Source: Antilocapra americana
Taxonomy: Eukaryota > Chordata > Mammalia > Artiodactyla > Antilocapridae
NCBI GenBank assembly: GCA_007570785.1
Contig: ML662465.1
Location: 7,669,898-7,733,897 of the forward strand
Reading direction: 5' to 3'
Length of the DNA stretch: 64,000 nt
Shown here: piece by piece, positions 33,501 through 46,300 of the stretch
Numbering within the stretch: position 1 is the stretch's first letter
How the letters are laid out: the number at the start of each line of letters is the position of its first letter
Notes under the pieces: generated by a model
What the model was told of the DNA's origin: nothing
Databases searched by the model: none
Seen by the model: the letters and a program-made list of their open reading frames with translations, nothing else
Translations under genes and position numbers: made by a program

Positions 33501-36500
33501 CAAACTAATGTTTCTAACCTTTTCCATCTTTATATGGAAGTTAAGATATCATGGAAGTAGCATAATCATCACCGAAACTAATAGGGTGAGGGAGTAGAAG
33601 TGGGGTAGGGGTAAACAGATTGGGTTGTTAAATATTTTCCGGGAAAGGGATGTACCAACCTTAACATCAAACGCAGGAGAAGGTTTTCCCATTGAGCCAG
33701 GCTTAATTTTCATTCCCTTATAATTTCCACAGATTAGTACCTAGATAAGAATAAAAAGAGTAAAGTAACATTACAAATAACTTACATTTATTCATTTATC
33801 CACCATACATTCATTCAATAAATATTTATTCAGAGCTTACTATGAACCAGGCTCACATTAAAACATATTTTCTGCTCTCAAGAATTATAGATAGACACTA
33901 ATACAGTTAAAATATTAAGTTAATTTATAATTACTAAAATATCCATATTTATGAAAACATTTGTTCTCATATTCACATGATACTTGTTATGCTATTTCTA
34001 TTTAATAAAGTCATCAATTTTTGTTTTTATTTTATTTTTTGTATTTTAAGTTTTGACCAGGTACTACTTTCTCACGGTTCATACACTAAAGCAGTATATA
34101 AAGACAATGAAAATTTTATTTCAGTCTTTCCCTTATCTGCTCTATCTTATCCCTCTTTCCTACATAACAGTTTTTGTTATCTCATTTCCTTTAGAATTTG
34201 TTCTTATTTCTATGAGCTCTTTAGAGAAGACTTTTTAGACTGTCCTTGTCAAGGAGTTCCAGCAAACTTAATATCTCAAGCAACAAGGAGCTCAGCATTT
34301 TCTATTTTTGCAGCAAAACCCTAAGATATTTCCTTATTATATGAGGAGAAATCTTTTTATAGATCTAGTATTTTTGAATTAAAAAATGTTAATGCCCTGG
34401 TCCTAGTCAATTATATAGTGGCTTTCCTCAGTGAATGACTATCTAAACAACTGTATATCTTACAGAGCTCTTTTGCAGCCATCTTCCCTCATGTTTTTTA
34501 AGAAACTGTTTCTTCTAATCACTCCATTCCCTCCTTATCCCTCAATCACAAAGCTAAAATAAACAATTTGCTTTTTTTAATTGAAGGATAATTTTCTTAC
34601 AATGTTGTGTTGGCAGTCATAATTATATATATATATATATACCCCCTCCCTCTTGAACCTCCCTCAACACACACCCCCATTCCACCCCTCTAGGTCATCA
34701 CAGAGCACCAGGCTGAACTCCCTGTGTTATATAGCAGCAGCTTCCCACTAGCTATTTTACACATGGTAGCACTTTGGTTTTTATTTATCTGACTGAATTG
34801 TGTTCAGCTGAGTCTTTTCAGTCAATTTTGTATACCGTTTCAGTCTGTCCATATCCTTCGTAGATATCCAGACCTGTCCTGTTTCTCCATTGTTCAGTCA
34901 CTTCAGGGTTGATTGGTTCCCCAGCAGTTACACAGTGCTTTAAGCTTTTGAACTTATAGTTTCTCAGAAGACAGATAAGGAGTTAAATTTAGGAGGAAAA
35001 TGGATAAAAATGGAAATTAGGATTACTTCTAGTGAAATTTCAATACAAAATGTTTTAGTTTTTTCCCCTAACTTTCCTCTCTGATACAAAATAAACAAAC
35101 CATTTTATCATGAAATGACTCCCAAACACCAAGTTTTGTTTTTTCTTTTTCTCCATTTTATTGGTAGGGGGGCGGGGGGGGCAGGAGGGGGAAAGGATTA
35201 GGGGTGGCATGACGTGTTGCAAAGAAAAACCATGCCATCCCTAGGGAAGCCACCACATAATATTATGTTAAATCAGTAATAAAAAGCTTCCTAATTGGTT
35301 AAATTGACTGTGGAGCATTTATACAATAGAACACTATATAGTTCTTTAAAAAAAAATAGAAGGAATGAAGATGCTCCTGGGTTGTACTCTCCAATAGAAT
35401 TTTTTGTTATGACAGAAATGTCTATACTGAGCTGTCCACTATTGTATCCTCTAGTCCTGTGTGACTATTGAGCACTTGAAGCATAACTTGTGTAACCAAG
35501 GCACTGAATTTTTTTTCATTGAAATATGATTGACTTATGTTATATTACTTTTTGGTTTACAATGTAGTGATTAGATATTTGTACATATGGTGAAATGATT
35601 GCACAACAAGTCTAGTTAACATCTGTTACCCTACCTAGTTACAAGACTACTTTTTCCTGTGATGAGAAGTTTTAAGATCTTAGCAACTTCGAATATGTAA
35701 TACAGTGTTATTAATTATAGTTTGGAACTGAGTTTTAATTTAATTAAAATGTAAATAACTACATGTGGCTAGTGGTTACCAAATTGGACAGCACAGTTTC
35801 AGGATGTATTGTAGGGGAAGAAAAGAAGGGGGAGAACTGTGTGTATATCATGTCTCATTTTAAAAGAGTAGCGAGAGAACATATGCATATTGGCTTGTGC
35901 ATGCATAAATCTCAGGGAGAGCAAGACCTATGACATATTTTCTCAGCTCATATGACAAAGGACAAACACTGGGCTCAGAGCCATACATGTAGCTTGAACC
36001 CTCTTTCCTCCTCTTGCTTGAGGGAACCCACACTAGATATAGTAGTTTTCATATGCCGAATCTTCCTCTTCCTTTCCTCTCTGACCATAAGTGCCCATTT
36101 ACCAACTTAGCTTACCTGGCCTTATCGTTCTGTACAAGCATTCTATATGCAGTTGGTGGTGCACAGAAGACTGTGATGGGAAACTTGGAAAGTGTCTGCA
36201 ATTTAGAAGAAGTGGTCTTACACAATTTTTAATAAGTGCTTAAATACCTATGGTAGACATAGTACAACTTAGACCATTATTTATTCTAATGTAAACACTC
36301 TCATGGGCTTCCCTTGTGGTTCAGCTAGTAAAGAATCCACCTGCAATGTGGGAGACCTGGGTTCAATCCCTGGGTTGGGAAAGTCCCCTGGAGAAGGGAA
36401 AAGCTACGCACTCCAGTATTCTTGCCTGGAGAATTCCATGGACTGTATGTGTAGTCCATGGGGTCACAAAGAGTTGAACTTGACTGAGCGACTTTCACAC

Positions 36501-39500
36501 ACACACAAGCACTCTCACACCTTTCCTCTGTATATCTTTTCAGGCTTATTGATCTTCCATTGTGGAATATCTTAAATAATGTTATCTACTCTGATTTCTG
36601 TCATCTTCTCTGATTTCTAGTTGCTTTATTCACTACTCCTGTCAGTAGCAGTGCTAATTCACTTCTAAATATTGACCTCTTTTGCGCTGCCTTACTTGCA
36701 AGATGGAAGTTGGCTCAAACCGTGGCAAATAATGTGCAAATACACACGCTCCCTGGATCCATGGAGAAAAAACACTACTCCATGCAGATTTTGCCCAGCC
36801 TGTGTCAGAGGTATTCCACATGACATCCAAAGGGGTCAAATCCAGCCAGAACCTGGGTAAACAAACAATCAGTTCAGTTTAGTCACTCAGTCATGTCTGA
36901 CAATTTCCAACAACATGGCCTGTAGGATGCCAGGCTTCTCTGTCCATCACCAACTCCCGGAGCTTGCTCAAATTCATGTCATCAAGTCAGTGATTTCATC
37001 CACCGTTGATTCCTCTGTCGTCCCCTTCTCCTCCTGCCTTCAATCTTTCCCACCATCAGGGTCTTTTCCAATGAGTCAGTTCTTCGAATCAGGTGGCCAA
37101 AGTATTGGAGTTTCAGCTTCAGCATCAGTCCTTCAAAACTGTTTTCCTTCAGGATTGACTGGTTTGATCTCCTTGCAGCCCAAGGGTCTCTCAAGAGTCT
37201 TCTCCAACACCACATTTCAAAAGCATCAATTCTTTGGTACTCAGATTTCTTTATAATCCAACTCTCACATCCATGCATGACTACTGGAAATATCATAGCC
37301 TTGACTAGATGGACCTTTGCTGGCAAAGTAATGTCTCTGCTTTTTAATATGCTGTCTAGAATGGTCATAGCTTTTTTCCCAAAGAGCAAGCATCTTTTGA
37401 TTTCATGGCTGCAGTCAACATCTACAGTGATTTTGGAGCACAAGAAAATAAAGTCTGTCACTATTTCCATTGTTTCCCCAACTATTTGCCATGAAGTGAT
37501 AGGACCAGATGTCATGATCTTAGGTTTTTGAATGTTGAGTTTTAAGCCAGCTTTTTCACTCTCCTCTTTCACTTTCATCAAGAGGCCCTTTAGTTCTTCT
37601 CTTTCTGCCATAGGTGGTGTCATCTGCATATCTGATTTTATTGATATTTCTCTCGACAATCTTGATCCCAGCTTGTGCTTCATCCAGCCCAGCATTTCAT
37701 ATGATGTACTCTGCATAGAAGTTAAATACGCAGAGTGACAATATACAGCCTTGAGGTACTTCTTTCCCAATTTGGAACCAGTCTGTTGTTCCATGTCCGG
37801 TTCTAACTGTTGCTTCTTGACCTGCATACAGATTTCTCAGGAGGCAGGTCAGGTGGTCTGGTATGCCCATCTCTTTCAGAATTTTCCACAGTTTATTGCA
37901 ATCCACACAGTCAAAGGCTTTGGCATAGTCAATAAAGCAGAAGTAGATGTTTTTCTGGAACTCCCTTGCTTTTTCGATGTTCCAGTGGATGTTATCAGTT
38001 GGATCTCTGGTTCCTCCGCCTTTTCTAAATCCAGCTTGAACATCTGGAAGTTCTTGATCCACATATTGCTGAAGCCAGGCTTGGAGAATTTTGAGCATTA
38101 CTTTGCTAGCATGTGAGATGGGTGCAACTGTGTAGTAGTTTGAACATTCTTTTGCATTGCCTTTCTTTGGGATTGGAATGAAAACTGCCCTTTTCCAGTC
38201 CTGTGGCCACTGCTGAGTTTTCCAAATTTGCTGACATAATGAGTGCAGCACTTTCACAGCATCATCTTTTAGGATTTGAAATAGCTCAACTGGAATTCCA
38301 TCACCTCCACTAGCTTTGTTCATAGTGATGCTTCCTAAAGCCCATTTGACTTCACATTCCAGGATGTCTGGCTCTAGATGAGTGATCACTCCATTGTGGT
38401 TATGTGGGTCATGAAGATCTTTTTTATACAGTTTTTCTGTGTATTCTTACCACCTCTTGTTAATATAGTCTGCATCTGTTAGGTTCATACTGTTTCTATA
38501 CTTTTGTGCCCATCTTTGCATAAGTGTTCCTTTGGTATCTCTAATTTTCTTGAAGAGATCTCTAGTTTTTCCTATTCTGTTGGTTTCCTCTATTTCTTTG
38601 CATTGATCACTGAGGAAGTCTTTCTTATCTCTCCTTGCTATTCCTTGGAATTCTGCATTCAGATAGGTATATCTTACCTTTTCTTTTTGCCTTTAGCTTC
38701 TCTTCTTTTCTCAGATATTTGTAAGGCCTCCTCAGACAACCATTTTTTCTTTTTGCATTTCTTTTTTTTGATCATGCCTCCTGTACAGTGTCATGAACTT
38801 CTGTCCATAGTTCTTCAGGCACTCTGTCTACCAGATCTAATCCCTTGAATCTATTTGCCAATTCCATTGTATAATCATAAGGGATTTGATTTAGTTCATA
38901 TGTGAATGGTCTAATGGTTTTCCCTACTTTCTTCAATTTAAGTGTAAATTTGGCAATAAGGAGTTCATGATCTGAGCCACAGTCAGCTCCCAGTCTTGTT
39001 TTTGCTGACTGTATTTTCTGTGCTGTACTTAGTCATGTCTTACTCTTTGCGACTCCATGGACTGTAGCCCACCAGCCTCTTCTGTCCATGAGATTCTCTT
39101 GACAAGAATATTTGGGTGGGTTGTCATTTCATTCTCCAGGGCATCTTCCCATCCCAGAGACTGAACCCAGGTCTCCCACGTTGCAGGCAGATTCTTTACT
39201 GTCTGAGCCACTGACTGTACAAAGGATCGACTTAAAATATACAACAAACGTGGAAAATCCTTAAAGAGATGGGAATACCAGACCACCTTACCTGTCTCTT
39301 GAGAAACCTGAATGTGGGTCAAGAAGCAACATTTAGAACTTTATTTGGAACAAATGACTGGTTCAAAATTGGGAAAGTATCGCAACAAGGCTGTATATTA
39401 TCACCCTGCTTATTTGCCTTATATGCAGAGTACATCATGGGAAATGCCAGGCTGGATGAATCACAAACTGAAATCAAGAATGTCTGAATAAATATCATCA

Positions 39501-40344
39501 ACCTCAGATATGTAAATGAAACCACGCTAATGGCAGAAAATGAAGAGAAACTAAAGAGCCTCTTGATGAGGATGAAAGAGGAGAATGAAAAAGCTGGCTT
39601 AAAACTCAACATTTAAAAAATTAGGATCATGGCCTCTGGTCCCATCACTTCATGGCAAATAGAAGGGAGAAAAGTGGAAGCATTGACAGATTTTCTTTTC
39701 TTGGGCTCCAAAATCACTGTGGACAGTGACTGCAGCCATGAAATTAAAATACACTTACTCCTTGGAAGGAAAGCTTTCAAACCTAGACAGCACAGTAAAA
39801 GAGACGACATCACTTTGCTGACAAAAGTCCGTATAGTCAAAGCTATTGTTTCTCCAGTAGTCATGTATGGATGTGAGAGCTGGACCATAAGGAAGGCAGA
39901 GTGCCATAGAATTGATGCTTTCAAACTGTGGTGCTAGAGAAGATTCTTGAGAGACTCTTGAACATCAGGGAGATCAAACCAGTCAATTCTAAAGGAAATC
40001 AACCCTGAATATTCATTGGAAGGACTTATGCTAAACCTGAAGCTCCAATACTCTGGCCACCTGATATGAAGAGCAGACTCACTGGAAAAGACCCTGATGC
40101 TCGGAAAGATTGAAGGCAAAAGGAGAAGAAGGCAGCAGAGGAAGAGATGGTTACATAGCAAAACCAACTCAATGGACATGAATCTGAGCAAACTCCGGGA
40201 GATAGTGAAAGACAGGGAAGCATGGTGTGCTGCAGTCTGTTGGGTCACAAAGAGTTCGACATGACTTAGCAACTGAACAACAACAACATATATACATTTG
40301 AGATATATAAATATATATTTATATATATATACACACACACACTT

Positions 40345-40393
<49 letters not shown>

Positions 40394-43300
40394 ATATGGA
40401 AACAAATTTAAAATACAAATAAAGGAATCATCATTTTTGTAGCATTGACACTTCAAACTACAGTTCTGTGAAAGTACCTTCCATTTATAGATAATCCTAA
40501 ACCAAAACTGCTATGGGTATGTCCAGTCATTTTAGGAGATCCGCTTGTTCCACTGGTAAAGAAAATGGCCATCATCTCATTGTGTTTTGTCTTCACACAG
40601 GTGTGGTTGTCACTGGCATGTCTATGAAGAAAAAATTACAATGATGGTATACTTTAAACACAGTATCATAGACTGTTATCACAGAAAAGGATTTATTCAG
40701 ACCTCTTCATCTCATTGATTAGGCCCCATGGACTTAGGTTGAATTCCAAGGTAAAAGCCATCTCTCTCCATCTGTTAAGGTGCTTTCTAGAAACAAGCTA
40801 AACTTTGCTATCAATAGCCCATTTATAACAGGTTGACTTCATAGCTTTTTACTGTGTGATGAAGAAGATTTGAAGCATTAAAAAAAAATTCAAGAATTTT
40901 ATCATACCTTCTACAAAATGAGTATTCTGTGAACTTCTAATCATGTATATATGAGGTAAAAATGTGATTTTTTTTTCAATGAGTATTTTAATAGAAGTCA
41001 TGGGTAATGGTGTAAGGCAGGGATCATTAAACTACAGGCCTATGGGCCAAATATGGCTTGCCTTTTGTTTTCACAGATAAAGTTTTATTGCAACACAACT
41101 GTGTCCATTCTTTTACATATTGCCTATGACTGCTTTCTACACCATGACAGTGAGTAGGTATGACAGAGACTTCATGGCCTGCAAATCCTATATATTTACT
41201 ATCCATCCCTTTTGTAAAAAACCATTTGCTGATGGTTTTTCTGTTTCCCATAAAAGAGTCTACATAGTTCTGAATATAGTAAGCAATAAGACTGAAGAGG
41301 ATCTAAGTATCCACTTAGGGAAGGAAGGGTCTCAATTAAAGAAAACATTTTGGTTCCAAAGGATAATTGGGCTTTTGTATATGTCATACATCATGGCAGC
41401 TGAGAGGAAGTAAACTCTGCACATTTGAGTGTCTAAGAATCATACAGAATTTTATTAGGAAATATTGAGCTGAAAATGAATGAATCAGAAATATTCAGCT
41501 ATGAGAACTATTTCTGTTTTTAAATCCTAATTTTTTTCATTATAAAGCTAGTACCTATAACTGTGTACCTATCACTTCCATCACAGATATTATTGCTCAT
41601 GAAACCTAATGCAGGTTTATTGTACCAGTCTCTCAGGAGCAGTAAACCTAGCAGGTAAGAGTGTGGGCTTAGAAGCTAGCCTGCCTGAGTGTGAAACCCA
41701 GTTCTGCCAAATCCTAACATTTGACCTTATTTATTTGTCTAACCAGAGAATCCACCTGCAATGCAGAAGACGTGAGTTAGATCCCTGAGTCAGGAAAAAC
41801 CCCTAAAGGAGGGAGTGGCAATCCACTCCAGTATTCTTGCCCAGAAAATCCCATCCATAGTGTCCCAGAGTTGGATACGACTGAAGCGACTGAAAAGAAA
41901 GGCAATACCAAAGAATGCTCAAACTATCGCATGATTGCCCTCATCTCACATGCTAGTAAAGTAATGCTCAAAATTCTCCAAGCCAGGCTTCAGCAATATG
42001 TGAACTGTGAACCCCAAGATGTTCAAGCTTGTTTTAGAAAAGGCAGAGGAACCAGAGATCAAAGTGAGAACATCCGCTGGATCATCAAAAACACAAGAGA
42101 GTTCCAGAAAAACATCTATTTCTCCTTTATTGACTACGCCAAAGCCTTTGACTGTGTGGATCGCAATAAACTGGAAAATTCTGAAAGAGATGGGAATACC
42201 AGACCACCTGACCTGCCTCTTGAGAAATCTGTATACAGGTCAAGATGCAACAGTTAGAACTGGACATGAAACAACAGACTGGTTCCAAATAGGAAAAGGA
42301 GTACATCAAGGCTATATCTTGTCACCCTGCTTATTTAATTTATATGCAGAGTACATCATGAGAAACGCTGGGCTGGAGGAAGCACAAGCTGGAATCAAGA
42401 TTGCCGAGAGAAATATCAATAACTTCAGATATGCGGATGACACCACTCTTATGGCAGAAAGTGAAGAATTAAAGAGTCTCTTGATGAAAGTGAAAGAGGA
42501 AAGTGAAAAAGTTGCTTAAAGCTCAACATTCAGAAAACTAAGATCGGTTCTATCAACTTCATAGCAAATAGAGGAGGAAACAGTGGAAATAGTGACAGAC
42601 TTTCTTTTCTTGGGCTCCAAAATCACTGCAGATGGTGATTGCAGCCATAAAATTAAAAGACGCTTACTCCTTGGAAGGAAAGTTATGACCAACCTAGACA
42701 ACATATTAAAAAGCAGAGACATTACTCTGTCAACAAAGGTCCATCTAGTCAAGGCTATGGTTTCTCCAGTAGTCATGTATGGATGTGAGAGTTGGACTAT
42801 AAAGAAAGCTGAGTGCCGAAGAATTGATGCTTTTGAACTGTGGTGTTGGAGAAGACTCTTGAGAGTCCCTTGGACTGCAAGGAGATCCAACAAGTCCATC
42901 CTAAAGGAGATCAGTTCTGAGTGTTCATTGAAAGGACTGATGTTGAAGCTGAAACTCCAATACTTTGACCACTTGATGTGAAGAGCTGGCTCATTTGAAA
43001 AGACCCTGATGCTGGGAAAGATTGAGGGCAAGAGGAGAAGGGGACAATGGAGGATGAGATGGTTGGATGGCATCACCAACACAATGGACTTGGATTTGGG
43101 TAGACTCTGGGAGTTGGTGATGGACAGGGAGGCCTGGCATGCAGTGGTTCATGGGGTCACAAAGAGTCGGACACGGCTGAGCCAGTGAACTGAACTGAAG
43201 CAACTGAGCATGAGCATCTGTATATTTAACAGTTCCTACCCCATAGTTTGTTGTGATATTTAAACTAGTTAATATTGAGTTGGCCAAAAAGTTTGTTTGA

Positions 43301-46300
43301 GGTTTTCCATAATATCTTATTGATATCTAACGAACTTTTTGGCCAACCCAATATATCTGAAGTACAGTTATTGGCACATAATCAGTGCCATAAAAGTGTT
43401 AGATATTATACAATTATAACACTATTTTTATTAGAACAGAATTTGGCCTTTGGTAAGAACTCAATAGAGAATCTGCCTGGCAGTGCAGGAGATACAGGAG
43501 ACATGGGTTCAATCCCTGGGTTGGAAGATCCCCTGGAATAGGAAATGACAATTTCAGTATTCTTCCTTGGAAAATTCCATGACCAGAGGAGCTTGGTGGG
43601 CTACAGTCCATGGGGTCTCAAAGAGTGGGACACAACTGAACAACTGAGCATGTATGCACATAATAAATGTTAGCTATTTTAAAAGAGTCATAACAAGTCA
43701 CAGTGGGCTACAGTCCATGATATCACAAAGAGTTGGACACAACTTATCAACTAAACAATGACAAAGAACAAGTCCATAGTTGCAAACTTGCTCCAAAATT
43801 GTTGAGTAAAGGTAGGAAGCTCACTCCAGAGAGGGAATTTGCTGCCACCCTAAAGCTAAGATAAGCAATACTTGACACAAGAGTTCCATATGACCCCTGG
43901 AAGCACCCCATTGCAGGGCTTGAATATCTGTGTAATAGTTTTATTAATTGCATCTATTAAGTATTCTTCTTACTATAACCTGATAGAAATGTCACTGTCA
44001 GCAAGAGAATAATACAGCCTCCACAGAAGGGTTGATTCTGATTAGTTCCTATGGGAGATGATAATAGCTCTGTGGTTGATGCTGTGATGCACCTCCTAGA
44101 TCCTGCTGCAGAATTTTAGGACAAGCTTCCTTCAGGTGTTGAGATCCCTTTTTAGATATTACCTTGGCTGAAGATAGCTGCCTTGCTCAAGATCATGCCT
44201 CCTTCTAAAGACAGTTTGTACCCAGTTACTGATTAGCATTGGACCTCTTGCTTTAGCTGGACCATAGCTTTGAAGGGCTATCCAAACTCCAGTGATCGCC
44301 ATAGGTTGACTGATGTTTTTTTGAAGTACATGGATGATAAATTTCAACCGTTGCCCAATCCCACATTGTTCCCTTTCCTTCACAGGTATTGGTCCTAAGA
44401 TAACTTCTTAATAAACTTACACAACTAATGTCTGTCTTATGGTGTGCTTCCTTGAGATCCCAACCTGTGAAAAATACCACCAGTTCCTTGCCTCAGAGCT
44501 TTGTACTATAATCACCAGTTGTTCCTTTTGTCTATTTTTTTTTACCCTTTGTCTATTATTTTAATTTTCATTTTTCTGGTTAATCCAGGGTTGACTATCT
44601 TATCAATGTTGTTTTTCTTTTTGGAAAGCTGTTCTACAACAATTATGGTTACTCACTTCATCATCTCCTTCAGGTTCTCCCAACCCTCTCTGGGGCTCTG
44701 AGACACAATTAGTTTGGAGTTCAGATTTTCACATTTAGATGCAACAGCATCAACTGCTGGAGCTAAAGTTTCATTGGTAATAATGCACTTTGCGTTTGAA
44801 GACTGTAGTCGGTAGAGGATGTCTTTTTGGGTCATCTGAGTGGTTCCTGGAATTAGAACTGTCCCTAAAAGAAAAGAAAATAAAGAGTTTAGAAAGGATT
44901 TCCTTCATCATGTTAATTAAGATAGTATAGATAACCCTTGTATATTCAGTGTTTCTCAGGGTGAGAGAGTTGACTTTCCAGGAGGGATATCTGTTTGTCT
45001 TCCTTTCATTACTATACTTTTACCTTTAAAGGAATCTCAAAGTCTAGGACCCTTTTGATCTAACATGAAAGGATGTTAAATCCTAGATAATTAATTACTT
45101 TCTATCTGGAGACCATTCATAACATTTAACTTGAAGAGGGTTTTGATTGAAAACTAATATTACCCAACATTTATTTAGTACTTTGTCAGGTGCTGTGTAA
45201 GTGTTTGCATATTTTAACATTTAATCTCTACCAAAAACACAAATATTATTGTTAACTAGAAAATACACATCGTAAAAGTTGAGAATTATGTTTTATTTGG
45301 ATGACTTTCTGAGGACTTTCTCAGATAGCTCTGAGGGACTGCTCTGAAAGGTAAAGGGAGAAGCCAGGATATACAGAGGTTTTTGCAACAAATACCAGGT
45401 AATTGGAACATCAAAAGATTACTGTTAATTAAAGAAAACCAGACGTTGCAAGTTAATCAGTTTAGTGCTTTTCTGTGTACGGGAAGATGCAGCAGTCTAG
45501 GTTCACTGATCTCATTCCTTTTATATGCACCTTAACTATCTAGGGCTAATATTCTGTTCTTTCTCAACCTGAGTTCCCTCAGGGCTTATCACTGGAGGTA
45601 GCTGTAGTAGCTGATGGCTTGATGGCCATAGCATCCTTTGTTTGCTGGTATGGCAGGCAGCATTCTTAGTCCACCCTATAAATAATTTGCCTGAATCACT
45701 GAAGTAGCAGGGGCAGTGCGTGGACTGAACTCTGCAGCTTTACTTAAGCTGTAATTTAACCACCTTGATTCAGTGCCTCTTTTGTTGTTGTTCTGTTGCT
45801 AAGTCGTGTCCAGCTCTTTGCGACTCCATGAACTGCACCACACCAGGGTTTTCTGTCCATCACTATCTCCCTGAAATTGCTCAGACTTTATGTCCACTGA
45901 GTCAGTGATGCCATTCAACATTCTCATCCTCTGTCTCCCCCTTCTCCTCTTGCCCTCAGTTTTACCCAGCATCAGGGTCTTTTCCAGAGAGTAAGCTCTT
46001 CGCATCAGATGGGCAAAGTGCCTCTTAAAACATGCATTAATTTTATACCTTCTTTCCAAAGACAAAGATTGAGGCACTCATCTTTTCTGTGCTTCTATTC
46101 CCATGTGCTATAAACTGCACTGTAAGGTACAGTAATGTACAGTGCAGTGGTCAAGAGTGTGTCCTAGAGACAGATACTCTTAGAACTTGGTCTTGAACAA
46201 GACTACTTCACCCCTGAGAGTCTCAGATTCTGCATCTGTAGAAGGGGGATTATAATAACACTACCTTCTTTATAGGATTATTAAGGATTAAATGACTTAA

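Larger units (their letters stand above)
31924..33659. other. ACSM3 intron 8
   Basis: Besides the L1 tail at 32635-33229 and a MIR at about 33265-33450, it holds only unassigned AT-rich sequence (31930-32620). Confidence 0.5.

Noticed and set aside
36982..38389. Long minus-strand frames (281 and 230 codons) that could look like a novel intronic gene
   Set aside because: They are two frames of one BovB reverse transcriptase with a break before the catalytic motif; the same protein relic recurs in nine other places here.
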